Positions 1 through 12,025 of a stretch of 64,000 nucleotides of DNA are shown piece after piece. Made by a program: the position numbers and the translations under genes. Each line of letters opens with the position of its first letter. The first letter of the stretch is position 1. The stretch is from assembly GCA_964036295.1 (NCBI GenBank), contig OZ038468.1, positions 196,001 through 260,000 on the forward strand, read 5' to 3'. The notes under the pieces were generated by a model. It was not told the DNA's origin, made no database searches, and was given only the letters and a program-made list of their open reading frames with translations. Source of the DNA: Plumapathes pennacea. Its lineage: Eukaryota; Cnidaria; Anthozoa; Antipatharia; Myriopathidae.

Positions 1-112
1 CAAACAGGCGTCTTGAGCAGATAAGTCACAATTGATCGAGAATTGTCGTAATTTTGGACGTCAGAATACCTGACAAGGGCAGGGCACAATTATGCCTTCG
101 GCATGGTCAACG

Positions 113-196
113 TTTACTGGGGGAACACATTTCCGGATGGGGGAACACATATCCTAGGAAATGTGTTCCGGGGGGAACACATTTCCTGTCACACCG
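113..196. repeat. Cluster of G-rich modules with palindromic layout
   Basis: The module GGGGGAACACATTTCC occurs several times in direct and inverted orientation, including a central palindrome around TCCTAGGA. The same cluster is at 12,961-13,042, and a longer, inverted version is at 10,673-10,800. No coding role is apparent. Confidence 0.7.
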
Positions 197-1640
197 GCAA
201 TGGCTGTTTCTTATGCGAAGTTTGAAGTCTTGTTATTCGCAGATCGATTTAAATTTAGTCATACGTTGCACATCAGCACATTTCTCTAACATATAGAAAC
301 GTTCCCTTAAACTTTAATGCGATTCTTATGATTGCCCGAGACTATACATTGTTTTAACTAAAGGCCAAAAAAATTCATTTATCTCTAGATTTCACCGGCA
401 ATGGCTGTTTCTTATGCGAAGTTTGAAGTCTTGTTACTCGCAGATTGATTTAAATTTAATCATAACTTTCATATCAGCACATTTCTCTAACATACAGAAA
501 CATTCCCTGCAACTTTCCTGGGATTGTAATGATTGGTCGAGGCTATACAACCTTTTTACTAAGGGCCGGGCCAAAAAATTCATTTATCTCTAAATTTGAC
601 CGGAAATGGCGGTTTGTTGTGCGAAGTTTGAAGTCTTGTTACTCGCAAATCGTTTTAGATATAACCATAAATTGCACATCAGCACATTTATCAAACATAA
701 AGAAAGAGTCCTTGAAACTTTCATGCGATTCTAATGATGGGCCGATAATACATCGTTTTTACTATGGGCCACCAAAACATTCCATAAATTTGCCCGAAAA
801 TGACGGTTTGTTCTGCGATGTTTGAAGTCTTGTTACTCGCACATCGACTTAGATATATAGAGGATATTACACGGCGGCGCGAAGATATGAATTTTATTTT
901 CGAATGGTAAAACAATATTTTACGAACGAGCGCTTCGCGAGTGAGTAAAATATTGCTTTTTCCACGAGAAAAATAAAATCCATATCTTCAAACCGCCGTG
1001 TAATTTTCTTTTTATTATATTAGACACGAGTGTTTTACGAGAAATTGCACAAACAACCGTGCAAAAGCGGGAAATGATGCCAACGATATCCTCGCTAGTG
1101 AGGATATGGAAAATACGCCACTCGGGTCCCGGATGTAGTTTCGTATGGATTTTACGCACGGTATATTTTCCAGTAAAACACTCGTGTCTATATAATAAAG
1201 TCATAAATCGCACATCAGCGCATTTCTCAAACACACAAAAACGTTCCCTAAAATTTTTGTGAGATTCTTTTGTTTGGCCGAGACTACACGTCGTTTTTAC
1301 TAAGGGTCAAAAAATTCATTTATTGAATTTAATGAATTGACTGTTTGTTATGCGAAGTTTAAAGTCTTGTTACTCGCAGATTGATTTAGATTTAATCATA
1401 AATTGGGCATCAACACATTTCTTGAACATACAGAAACATTCCCAGAAACATTAATGCGATTCTAATGATTGCCCGAGACTATAAATTGTTTTTACTATGG
1501 GCCAAAAAATTCATTTATCCCTAAAATTGGCCGGAAATGGCGGTTTGTTATGCGAAGTTTGAAGTCTTGTTACTCGCAGATCGATTTAGATATAACCATA
1601 AATTGCACATCAGCACATTTCTAACATACAAAATTTTGTG
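190..1640. repeat. Satellite array, unit about 200 bp
   Basis: Successive units start near 193, 396, 603 and 797, giving a period of about 195-207 bp. Each unit carries GAAGTTTGAAGTCTTGTTAC, then GCACATCAGCACATTTCT, then a run reading AAGGGCCAAAAAATTCATTT. The array is split by a MITE at 855-1,195. Related arrays are at 10,060-10,670, 13,825-14,660 and 24,610-25,250. Confidence 0.85.
855..1195. mobile_element. MITE, TATATAG...CTATATA type
   Basis: The element starts TATATAGAGGATATTACACG and ends in CACTCGTGTCTATATA. Its left half is a hairpin (GGCGGCGCGAAGATATG against CATATCTTCAAACCGCC). Its right half has inverted ends AGACACGAGTGTTTTAC and GTAAAACACTCGTGTCT. Other copies: 27,913-28,203 (internally deleted), a remnant at 37,558-37,646, and a stub in block 2 at 14,465-14,502. 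It is non-coding and inserted in satellite. Confidence 0.75.
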
Positions 1641-2376
1641 AGATACTTCGAGTGGGTGACCACTGGCGATTAGCTTGCATTCAACATAATGAACGGAGAG
1701 GGGGGCGGGGTGGGGTTATGGGCCCCTTTTCAATGTCTACGGCCCTACTTCCGCAGTTTTTGCTACTCCCCACTGCTACTACCGAACGAATTTTGCCTGA
1801 AAATGAACGGGAACGAACTGAAATGAACGGGAACGCTGCGACACGTTTATATGTCGCACATTCGCGAAATTATAACGCACATCCAACGATCTAAAGATCC
1901 CTCCATCACTCTCGGAGTGAAAAGTTTCAAGTGATGAAGTCCGAAGTAGTGCATTATTTCTCCATTCCACTTCGATTATTTGATTCGAAGTTTATAGGTA
2001 TTTCACCTACTACATGCTCAAAAAGCTGCGAACTTTTCGCAGCAAAACACTGCTCAATTAACGGATGACCTATTTGGCAAACTAGAGCAGCGTCAGTAGG
2101 GATCTTGCTTTATTACAGGAACCAGGAAACACCACAACAGAAGACAGCAGATTCTGTGTGTGCGGCAGACATTTTTTAAGTGTTTGTTTAAGGAATACTT
2201 CGTGCAAGCGAATACAAAAAGACTTTGAACTAATCAATCAGGAAGTGCCCTTTGGACATAGTTAGCCAATCAGCATTAAAGTACTTGCAAACAAGAAAGC
2301 AACCGCTTCCAATAAATTGGTTGTATAAAATAACTATGATACTACGCGCGTTCTGATTGGCTAAAATACAATGTTA

Positions 2377-2470
2377 GACCTGATTCGACTTGGTTCGACT
2401 TTGTTCGACCAGTTGGCTCGACTTGGTTCGACTTGGTTCGACTTTGTTCTACCAGTTGGTTCGACTTGGG
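2377..2470. repeat. 10-bp minisatellite, block 1
   Basis: Tandem copies of a unit close to GGTTCGACTT with variants TTTGTTCGAC and CAGTTGGCTCGAC. The same array is longer in block 2 (15,408-15,640) and block 3 (25,967-26,170), so copy number changed after duplication. Long open frames over it are repeat artefacts. Confidence 0.85.
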
Positions 2471-2589
2471 AGCACCGTTTGACCACCTGCACGTGCAGTG
2501 ATTTTTCAAACTCAAAACCCGGCTCGAGTAGGCTCGACTTGGAAGACTAGCCCGTTTGGCCAGGGCAAGGACTTCTAACATATTTTGCA

Positions 2590-3310
2590 TTATAGCTAAA
2601 TGGAGCCGTTTTATTGGTGACTGTCGTGGTGGTTGCTTCAGTTTTTGCATTTACTACGCTTTCGAATTGGTCCAAACAAGTTTAGTAGCACTCTAGTCAG
2701 TCAAGAACAAAAACCCAAACCTGATTGCGCCGATATTCTCACGCTTTAGCAGCAAGTTGCGATACCGTTTCTTTGCACTACTAATAATTAAGAGCGGCTC
2801 TCTATCGAGAATCGGGCGCCAACTGCCAACTTTCGAAATTCATTTTATTTTATCCAAAGAACCTCTTTGGTGAACTGTCTTCGAAAATAATATTCAAAAG
2901 TTCAACTGCCTTTTCGTTTTGACAAAATCGCGAATAGTCTAAAATGCCCTCTCGACCCCTCGAACCGACACGAAAATGGTGCATATTTAACAAGCTCGTG
3001 TAATAAAACGGTAAACAATCTGGCCATCGCACCTTGTCAGTAATTCAAAGTACCTCTTCTTCTTTCTAAAGCACCTAAAATAACTATGGAAACTTGAACT
3101 TGTGGTAGTGTTTCGATTTTTCAAAAAGACCAAGGTAAAACCTCCGAGCGGCAGGTCAAATTTTAGCCAATTTTAATTTCACCAGGAACATTTGGTACCT
3201 GTCGTTTGAGCAGAAACCCAACGTCAACTGAACTAATAAACATTTAAATTTCTTGTCTCAAAAGGTTTTCCGCGGCCCGCAAAAAGCCTCGCGTTGAGAA
3301 ACATAAACAG
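2590..3310. other. Non-coding repeat DNA, no gene seen
   Basis: It includes a MITE-like segment from about 2,603 (GGAGCCGTTTT end, then TTTTGCATTTACTACGC) that recurs at 17,258 and 27,163. The remainder matches block 2 at 17,400-17,910. No open frame has coding features. Confidence 0.5.
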
Positions 3311-3314
3311 TGAG

Positions 3315-6183
3315 GGTAGTTTGACACAATCGGTACTGGATGCGGGAAATGGCTTCGGCTAAAACGAGGCATTAAGTAGGTACACAGATGAGAAAATTAT
3401 CAAACGCTTGACAATTTAAAACTCGATTTGCTATATTCTTTTCCATTGTGTGACTTAGAGTGTCATCTTCGCAGAAAATGGTGATATTGTGATGAATAAT
3501 GAGCACTGATAAGAACCGACGCGGGTACGGATCAGATTACATTTTCCGGAATTCAAGAAATTCTTAATACAGAAAGTTTCAACAGTACCACTGCAGTAAA
3601 AGCAGGTGTATATTACCAAGTATTTCCACTACAAGCCATAAGAGTGACTGGGTGGAGTTAAATCAAAAGCTACAGCACGACTTTCAGAAAGATTTTAGTG
3701 AGTTATATACAATAATCCACTTACCGCGGTCAACATAACATCTAATTTGCCAACACCAGCTAACAGTAATACGTACTTGCAAACCGAAATCCTTGCTTTC
3801 CCATTGAAAAGAACTTATTATATCAAGACACGAAAGCCCTTTAACAGATATTTGATGTTTTCGTGACCAGTTCGATGTCCCGCAACCCAAGTGGTGGTAG
3901 TAAATCGACATTCGCTTTAGCATTTCAGTGCTGTTACCGTAAAATGTTTGATGGGGGTTTGATCACTGTTTAAACCTTCGCTATTAATTTAAATTATAAT
4001 CGTCGACTTCATGTGAGATCCTATAGTTGTGTTTTGCTGACCCGCTACATATTAAGGTCTTTTATACGAGAGAAAATACAGACGCCGCGGCTCACATAAG
4101 ACTTGCACGTACTATAAATGGCACGCAATCCACACGTTCACGGCTAACACAAGACGCAGCAGTATCCTGGCCTAGGGATTTTGAGCTGTTCTTATCTAAG
4201 CCACGGCTTATACTTCAGTCGTGAAACCGTAAATCATTTATACGAGCAGTTCGCGTCTTGTGAAAGCCGTACTCGTGTGAATGGGTCTGCACGTCTTATG
4301 TAAGCCGCGGCTTATTTTCTCTCGTATGAACGGCCCTATCGTCTCCTTTTTGACAAGTATTCATGCAATAGTTTTATCACGTTTATGCCTACTCACTTAA
4401 TATGTTCGACTTTTTCCGTGAAATAATTAGTGCATCTCTGGCTAATCATTCTCGGTGAATTTTTTGAAGTATTTGAAGCACTTCGATCTGATCTTCGACA
4501 GGCATTTGCAGTGGAGCATTTTAGGAGAGTGAGTGTAGTGAGCGAGTGCAGCTGACGTGTTCCTTTAGCCAGTGTTTGCTTTAGTCTCAACTTAAAAAAA
4601 AAATCCTAAGGCTGATCTTTAATACACGATGTAGGTTCAATGCTCATAATTGAGCAATCCATTCCAGTGTGAGTACTGATTGACTGCAGCAGTGAAAGAG
4701 ACAACTCGAGAACATGCAACGTGCACTATTTACATGTGCGCGTCCAACCAGACATTCAGTTCTGTAATATCTTAAAGTCTGTTTAGAGGTTTGTAAGCTT
4801 CGGCGGATGGGGGCACTTCGTATTTGATGGGCTGTACGGGATGGGGAGGCTCTGCCCGAATTGGCGGGTTCTTTTTCATCAAGCCTCAGGTCATAACTTA
4901 ATTTTGTACTTCAAAGGGTCGGTAAGAATGTCTGGACAAAGAAAAATCGTATTGGCATCTTCTAGAGTTTCTAACAATCATGTTTCCACTGAAGGATTCG
5001 TAAATATCGTGTTGCTGAGTTGTCGCTTGCGGTTTTTCCTGCGCTTCTTTCTGTTCAAAGGTATGAAAGGTTGGGGGGAGGGGGGGGGGGGGGGGGGATG
5101 TTTATAAGTATGGAAAAGAGTCACTATGTCGACCCAGGATGGTAAGGGGTTGAAAGTCTCGGCGGAGCCTCTCCGTATCAAATTTATGATGCGAGGGCCT
5201 CTCCCTCTAACCTTTTTCCTAAATCCAGATATGCCCTTATGTTTTGTTCCTGGCATACAGAAACGGCTCAGTAGATCCTAAAGTTTAGTAGACGGCATCC
5301 TCTGGCTTATCTGGCCGGGTGAAAGGTTTCTGCGGCTGAGCAACAGACCACCGGCAGAATTGTTTCCGACAGCACTGATATGGAAATAAAATAGAACTGC
5401 TGATGACGTTTATTTTAGAACTCGGTCACAGGCCGGTTTTGCTTGCTGATGTTCTTTGGTGGATCTGCAAGACACGACTGTACGATTTTAAATAAAACCA
5501 CACTTCATGAACCAATTCAACAGCAAAGGTTTTAAAGTCGAGAAATTCAAACCATTTCACGGTAACACTTGCTAAAAGCGAATGTTGACTAATTTACCAC
5601 CAACATTTTGCGGGACATTTAAAAGTCACGCAAACGGCATCAAATATCTGTTAAAGGGCTTTCGTGTCTTGATATAATAAGCTCTTTCCAATTGTAAAGC
5701 AAGGATTTCAAGTTACAAGTACGTATGACTGTTAGCTGGTGTTGGCAAATTAGATGTTATGTTGACCGCGGTAAGTGGATTATTGTGTATAACTCACTGA
5801 AATCTATCTGAAAGTCGTGCTGTAGCTTTTGATTTAACCAGTCACTCAGTCACTCTTATGGCTTGTAGTGGAAATACTTGGCAATATACACCAGCTTTTA
5901 CTGCAGTGGTACTGTTGAAACTTTCTGTATTAAGAATTTCTTGAATTCCAGAAAATGTAATCTGATCCGCACCCGCGTCGGTTCTTGTCAGTGCTCATTA
6001 TTCATCACAACATCGTCGTTTTTCTGCCAAAATGACACTCTAAATCACACAATGGAAAAGAATATAGCAAATCGAGTTTTAAATTGTCAAGCGTTTAATA
6101 ATTTTCTCATCTGTGTACCTACTTAATGCCTCGTTTTAGCCGAAGCCATTTCCCGCATCCAGTATCGATTATGTCAAACTACC
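3315..6183. repeat. Large inverted repeat (arms ~645 bp), block 1
   Basis: The left arm (about 3,315-3,960) is the reverse complement of the right arm (about 5,545-6,183). It starts GGTAGTTTGACACAATCGGT and the right arm ends in ATCGATTATGTCAAACTACC. Similarity extends through the whole arms with scattered differences. The loop is about 1.6 kb and contains a smaller MITE (4,051-4,338). The whole structure recurs in block 2 at about 17,914-20,765. It could be a foldback or long-TIR transposon. No transposase is seen. Confidence 0.8.
4051..4338. mobile_element. MITE nested in the inverted-repeat loop
   Basis: The ends are inverted copies: AAGGTCTTTTATACGAGAGA on the left and TCTCTCGTATGAACGGCC on the right, with subterminal CCGCGGCT / AGCCGCGG pairs. 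The block 2 copy is at about 18,655-18,925 and has lost a short internal piece near 18,785. Confidence 0.7.
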
Positions 6184-6599
6184 GAAACAAATGGACGGCT
6201 TCCTAAAGTTATTCTTCGTGTCTCCTTTATCCTTTCTGGTGTTTGGAAAATTTGTCAGAAAGTGACTGCAGTAATTGAAGACAAACAAGACCTAATCTTA
6301 ACCCAGGGTCAGGATCTGACAATTCGCTTCAACAGGACGTGCGCTGCATTCTAATGAGATTCACGGATCGTCTGGCTTTCTTTACGAATCGTGAATACAT
6401 TAGACAACTTGTACGAGTCGTACGAGTCGGTGTGTATTGGACATGTGTGGAGTCGACACTTCACTATTACGCCTCGTTACAAGCCGTGGTATTGGACATG
6501 CATGCGACGCATGCGATCTCCTAGTATAGTGTAATACTGTTTTCAGGAGTAACCCATTAAAGCATAAAGCACGCGAAAAACGCACCGTGCGAGTGGCTA

Positions 6600-7012
6600 C
6601 TGACAAACCTGGGGTGGAGGGGAGGGGGGTACTCCCATAAGCAATAAGTACATAGATACATAAGCCATATAGGTATGTGCCTCCCCAAAAGGTATCATTT
6701 TCAAGCTTTTTGGGTCTAAAATAAGGTTTCGATTTTGCCTTTTTGGCCTGGGATAGGATATGATTTTAACATAAATGTGTCGCCGCGGACATTGCAAAGC
6801 AAATGGAAAAAAACACCGGGCGGTTGCAACAAAAAGAAAATCATTAATTTGAAGTCAGGTTTGATATAGTGTATACACTTGGAGTCAGGTCTGAAATAGG
6901 GTATGGAAAATCAGATAAAATAGGATAAGGGTTTTCAGGACCAAGCGACACACTCCCACCTAAAATTATGATGAGTGCCTCTTGCCCCCCCCCCCCCCCC
7001 CCCCCCCCCCTC
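6600..7012. mobile_element. MITE with homopolymer G/C ends, block 1
   Basis: It begins in a G-rich run followed by GTACTCCCATAAGC and ends in a long poly-C run (6,985-7,010). The block 2 copy is at about 21,165-21,545, with a longer G run at 21,172-21,194. The two ends are roughly inverted. It is non-coding. Confidence 0.6.
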
Positions 7013-7204
7013 TACCCACGAGCTAAGGAAGCTTCTAGACTTCTGCAGTTTGAGTGTGGGGACGAGTGTTGACAGATAGCTTTTGTATAAATTCAAATTG
7101 TCTTTACGCCCAACTGATCTTGCATATTAAAAGAGGTAGGGTGCCTTCTTTCTCAGTCACTTTGAAACTACCGACTAAACGTTACGGATCTTGTTGCTGT
7201 GAAT

Positions 7205-7575
7205 TCACGGAGTTGTAGGTAAGTGACAGGGGCCCCGTTTATACGGATGCGTTTTCATAAGTTTACGTTTTCATTTTACTGAAACGGAACAAAATTATTG
7301 CGCCCACACGGCATCGTTTTTAGATAAACAACCATGAGAATTTATATAAATGGAAAACAACCGCTTTCAAATGCTTGCGTTTTTGCAGCAAAATTGACCG
7401 TCCACACGAAAACAAATCTGGCGGGCGCTTTCAAAAGTTTGCGTTTTCAGTTTTCAGAAGTTGACCATCCACAAAACTACGATGAAGTTGCGTTTTCAAA
7501 AGTTTGCGTTTTCGGCGAATTCGATGCATCAGCATCGTTTTCATCGTATTCGTGCGGACGGGACATAAGAACGCA
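7205..7575. mobile_element. MITE-like repeat rich in GCGTTTTC and AAAACGC motifs
   Basis: It starts GGCCCCGTTTATACGGATGC and carries repeated TTTGCGTTTTC and CCACACGAAAAC motifs, ending near GTGCGGACGGGAC. It recurs in block 2 at about 21,728-22,058, and a related fragment in the other orientation is at about 10,860-11,015. Open frames here are low-complexity. Confidence 0.55.
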
Positions 7576-8191
7576 ACTCTACTAAACTCTACAACTCAAC
7601 CCAACTCTAACAACTCAAACATCCGTGCAGAAACAGCCTTTCGTGTTCGATCCAATCGCCTCTATTCAAATTTAATCTTATTTCGAATTTGCATACATAT
7701 AGTAAAATAACAGTTCGGCTTTTGAAAAAGCAACCAATCGTTAATGCTCGAATTAGCAGATGCTTCTGAATGCTCGCAACAAATTCATAATAAGAACGTT
7801 GGGATGATATAGGCTGTGGTCTTTTCAAGAAACCACTTTGAGAAACGGCCCTAGCGATTCGATAACCGAAGTACCTTCATGGTGGATATTCGGGCTTCGA
7901 AGCGACTTTGTAATTGAATTAACCTGTTGCGACATACGATTTGTATACGATTCCTATTTCAAGCCTTATTGACAAGAGGTAGAAAGGTAGAAAGCGGTCA
8001 CACTACTAAAGTCCCGAAACCCGTTCTAAGTAAACAAAATATAGCAATTAGACAAATCGCCCAGGCACATCATACCTGTGGTGATTTTGCGAGTCTATTT
8101 TGCAACACTTTTGTAGGCCCCGGGGCAAACTCCACTGCAAACAATGAAGCTAATTTTTTCAACTGTTTTTTTTTCCCTCAGTAGCTGAACC

Positions 8192-9571
8192 ATGACGGCA
8201 AGCATCTTTTCACTGGCTTTCTTACTTTTTGTCTGCGTTGCTTGGAAAACTGGTAAGCACACGCAATGTACTATTTCAGTATTTTGTTAATATTAGGCTC
8301 GTTCAGACGCCGATCTTTTCATGAGCCGAACCTCATACATTCAACTAAGTACATGAAAATTTCGGCGTCTGAATCAATTAAGAACGGCTGATTAATTTGG
8401 AACAGCTCAGCCGTTCTTTTCGCCTGGACCAGCCGGGAATTACGGCTTTGGAGCGACTCTGATTCAAAGGCCGAACTTTTCGTGAGCCGAATCTAATGCA
8501 TAAATTATTATAATGTATTTTAATGTGTTTTAATGTATTTGTAAAGCAGTTCAATTAAGTTCGGCCGAATAAGTACGGGTCTGAATCATTAAGCGAAATT
8601 AAGTAATTTGGGTCGGCCCAAATTCAAATTAAGTTCAGCTTATGAAAAGATCGCGGCATCTGAACTGGGCCTAACGCAGCTCTGTGTCAGTGTATATGTA
8701 ACGTGTTTATATAGGATGTGTATGGTAATAGAGCCTTAGATTCTGTAGATTCATTTTTCCATATCAACGCTCGGTAAAGTTGTCTCGGGTGCCGGGGAGG
8801 GTTGTCTTGGGTACCCTGGACAACTTTTCTCCACAAGCAGGGCCTGGGACAGAGGCCAGTACTGTCGAATGTATATTGATGCAATGAAGACAAAATGAAA
8901 AGTTGTGTCGTTGCAAAAATCTAATTGGACTCAACTTTGCGGAAAACGTTTGAAATACTGGAATTTTTAGGGCATAATCACACGGATCAAATAATCTCTC
9001 AGAGAGTATAAAACAACAGAAGTATATACTTACTTTATAATACTAATTTTTTTTTGTGTATTTAGCAACTGCTGCTGGACCGTCTCCCGGGGCTGAATGC
9101 TACAAGTGCAAGGCTGGATTATCTGCAAAAGAGTGCAACAACACAGCCACAAATATCACGTGTCCACAAGATTTCACCGAGTGTTTCTCCCTGAGTGCAT
9201 ACTTTGTTAACGGCAGTTCGACCACTCTTATCGGAATGAAGGGTTGTCGCAATCCCACCCAAGACAACGCGTGCAATAAGACCTGTTCCACTGTCAATGA
9301 AACACTTGGTGATGCTCACTTTTCAAATTGCATTATTGAGTGCTGTGACAAAAACGCCTGCAACAATGGCAGCTACCCATATCTCGTGCCACTCCCAACA
9401 ACTGCCAGCCCGCTTTCAACAACTGCCGGTCCAACTGCAGAAAAAAATCCAACCAACAGTACCACGGGTCCAAAAGTGGAGCCGACATCCAAGGCCAGCC
9501 ACCCTTCAGGAAACCTGATCGTGTTCATCACTGCCTTCAGTGTGCTGCTTGGCCTGGCAACACAGAACTGA
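8192..9571 (+). CDS. Ly6/uPAR-like GPI-anchored protein, copy 1
   Basis: Two exons, 8,192-8,252 and 9,066-9,571, joined by a GT-AG intron in phase 1, encode 188 aa. Residues 1-20 form a signal peptide (MTASIFSLAFLLFVCVAWKT). A Ly6/uPAR (three-finger) domain follows, with ten cysteines beginning CYKC and ending in the hallmark ECC-x5-CN. After it comes a Thr/Pro/Ser-rich stalk, then a hydrophobic C-terminus (IVFITAFSVLLGLATQN) typical of a GPI-attachment signal. Several NxT/NxS sites suggest N-glycosylation. The family acts at the outer cell surface or is secreted; its ligand cannot be told from sequence. The start ATG is the first one and is conserved in the second copy. The intron carries a 382-bp MITE. 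The duplicate at 22,725 differs mainly inside the domain. Confidence 0.88.
8293..8674. mobile_element. MITE in the intron of Ly6-like copy 1
   Basis: Inverted ends start TTAGGCTCGTTCAGACGCCG and finish GCATCTGAACTGGGCCTAA, with GATCTTTTCATGAGCCGAAC and its inverse next to them. The copy in the paralogous intron (22,826-23,205) sits at the same place, so it was there before the duplication. Confidence 0.75.
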
Positions 9572-9697
9572 AGATAAAAAGCGAGTGCACGGGTAGTCTG
9601 CTTCCATTTGTCGGGTTTTGCGTAATTTTAGAGTCGGGTTTGCAAAATATTATTAACACGAGGTTATTTTATATTTTGCTCAGTATCAACAGGATCA

Positions 9698-9905
9698 AAG
9701 TTAAGCCTTTCACTTCCAAGAGTGATCAACTTCAAATTTCTCTTTCCAGTCTCTCACCAGAGATATATCATAGAGTATGGAGAACTTGGCGTTTGATACA
9801 CAGCTCGAATAGAAGCTGATTAAGATATCGATTCTCACTTCATCACTTATACATTTTCCTCTTAAAAAGTTAGGAGAATCTGCATTTTGAGCTTGGTAGT
9901 GTAAT
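9698..9905. mobile_element. MITE of the CCTTTCACTCCCAAG family
   Basis: It reads CCTTTCACTTCCAAGAGTGA near its left end and then ATCAACTTCAAATTTCTC; the right end has AATCTGCATTTTGAGCTTGG. Family members: 24,276-24,475; 34,348-34,533; 37,010-37,205 (best preserved, ends near-perfect inverted repeats of AACCTTTCACTCCCAAG); 53,581-53,784; and 59,099-59,236. Confidence 0.7.
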
Positions 9906-10059
9906 TAATGTGGCATGTACCTCTGATGTGGAACTTTTTCCGTTAAACAGTAATTAGGTTTTATGATTGGCAGAACTTGTTCGTTATACCTTAGTTCTTT
10001 CTTGATACCTTGTGCGGTGTTTTTTTTTGTTGCTTTGTAAAGTCACACAAAGGGCCAAA

Positions 10060-10670
10060 AAAATTAGTTTTGACCGGAAATGGCGGTTTGTTATGCGACG
10101 TTTGAAATCTTGTTACTCGCAGACCGATCTAGATTTAATCATAAGATGCACATTAACACATTTTTCAAACATACAGGAACAATCCCTGCACCTTTCACGC
10201 GCTTATAATGATTGGCTGAGATTATACATCGTTTTTACTAAGGACCAAAACCTTTCTTTATCTCTAACTTTGACCGGAAATGACGGTTTATTTTGCGACG
10301 TTTCAAGTCTTGTTACTCGCAGATCGATTTAGATATAATCATAAATTGCACATCAGCACATTTCCCTATCATACAGAAACATTCCTTGAAACTTTAATGC
10401 GATTCTAATAATTGGCCGATACTATACACTGTTTTTACTAAGGGCCAAAAAATTCATTTATCTCTAAATTTGACCGGAAAGGGCGGTTTGTTATGCGAAG
10501 TCTTGTTACTCACAGAACGATTTAGATATACTCATACATTGCGCATTAGCACATTTTCCTATCATACAGAAACATTCCCTAAGCTGACTTTCATGCAATT
10601 CTAATGATTGCCCGAGACTATATATCGTTTTCACAAAGGGCCAAAAAATTCATTTCTCTCTTGACCGGTG
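10060..10670. repeat. Satellite array (~200-bp unit), second array
   Basis: About three units of the same satellite as at 190-1,640, starting near 10,077, 10,275 and 10,480. It lies between the two duplication blocks, next to the inverted G-rich cluster at 10,673-10,800. Confidence 0.85.
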
Positions 10671-10672
10671 TA

Positions 10673-10800
10673 CCAGTAAATGTGTTCCCCCCTAAAAGTG
10701 TTCTCCCCGGAACACATTTCCTAGTAAATATGTTCCCCCCGGGGAACACTTTTCCTGGGATATGTGTTCCCCCCATCGGAAATATGTTCCTCCCAAGTTA
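10673..10800. repeat. C-rich module cluster
   Basis: Five or so modules of the form AAATGTGTTCCCCCC, alternating with AACACATTTCCT in the opposite sense. This is the inverse of the cluster at 113-196. Confidence 0.7.
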
Positions 10801-11289
10801 ACATTAGCTGTATACGATATCAATTGTCTGAGCAACTGCAACAGGGATTCGGGCAGAGTCAAGCTTACTGCGTTTTGCGTTTTCAGCTCTGGTCTACACG
10901 GAAACGAAAGAATTCGGTGATAAAAATGCATCGATTTGAAAACACAGCCAAAAGTGGATCGTTTTCAAAACGGCCCGGTTTCTCTTTCCGTGTAAACGCA
11001 TCCGTGTAAACCGCGCCTCAAACAAAGAACGATAACAGATGAAAACATTAAGCAAAGCAAGACTTCAACATCTGAAGCATGCAAATTAACTGAAAAAGCC
11101 CGCCGTGTCGTGAATAAAATCGTTTCTTTTGTGTTGTGAGGTAATGACGCGAATGATTGACACATTGTTATTATGTTTACTCCACCCATAAAGTGACAAA
11201 ATGCATCGACCAATTGTAAGACTGGAATAAAAAAAACCTCCCAGGGTTTCTGTGGAGTGAAGAGGAGTAAACTGCGAGGAGAAGCAAAG

Positions 11290-11728
11290 ATGGATTCAAA
11301 GGAGTATAGTGTTATCTATAATTATGTTGCAAGAGGAGAGTATCCAGATGGGTTCTGTAAAGAAGAAAAGAGATCTCTGAGAGTGAAGGTCGACGCGAGA
11401 GGAACGCGGAAACGGACTATTGAAAGATATAAACTTTGATCAAGTGAAGATGAGGGTGCACCTACTTGAGTGCCTAGACAACGAAGCAATCACGGCCTTT
11501 CCCCGTTCACGTAAAGTACCGAAACCGCGACAAGGAAGTCACAAACTGCAGATGATTCAAACCTTTTGTACCTGCCATCTACCCGAGGCGTATGATGACA
11601 TGATCAGATGTGATTTGTGCGACAAGTGGTATCACGTTAAATGCGTGTAATTATCTTCAATTCCCGCCGATAATGAAGAATGGCTCTGCCGATCATGCCT
11701 GCCACCCAAGAAAGTCAGCCTGAGATAA
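11290..11728 (+). pseudogene. Broken PHD-finger gene fragment
   Basis: The first frame (from ATG 11,290) gives about 49 residues beginning MDSKEYSVIYNYVARGEYPD. A +1 shift between about 11,397 and 11,440 moves to a second frame, which encodes a complete C4HC3 PHD zinc finger: FCTCHLPEAYDDMIRC, then CDLCDKWYHVKC and, after an in-frame TAA at about 11,648, EEWLCRSC. All metal ligands are visible, but the frame is broken twice. PHD fingers bind histone tails in chromatin proteins. The N-terminal stretch is reminiscent of host genes and retroelement-derived genes that join such a leader to an integrase or PHD module, but I cannot prove this. It is intronless and flanked by repeats, so a processed or transposon-borne origin is likely. 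Confidence 0.65.
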
Positions 11729-12025
11729 ACAGTTGATAACCCGTAGACTGTATATAAACATTTGTTTCAAGCCTGGGAGCTTTTAGCCCCGAGTACATGC
11801 GCCGACGCCGAGACTCGTGCAAACACAACTGACTGAACATCATGTTACAGTTTAATGGAATACTAGACTTCCAATTGCAGTTATAAATACAACTAGTGTG
11901 CGTAAATCGGTGGAGTAATTTATTTGGTATCTACACAAACAGGCGTCTTGAGCAGATAAGTCACAATTGATCGAGAATTGTCGTAATTTTGGACGTCAGA
12001 ATACCTGACAAGGGCAGGGCACAAT

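Larger units (their letters stand above)
1..10016. repeat. Segmental duplication, block 1
   Basis: This interval reappears, in the same order and orientation, at about 11,936-24,590, and in part at 24,610-27,380. The first 95 bases match 11,936-12,030 and the last shared bases lie just after the first Ly6-like gene, near 10,016. Compared with block 2 it lacks the solo LTR and both copies of the 768-bp inverted-repeat element. It has also lost the stretch corresponding to 26,272-27,139 of block 3. It keeps a MITE and satellite stretch (about 889-1,476) that block 2 has lost. The left edge is cut by the window. Confidence 0.9.
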
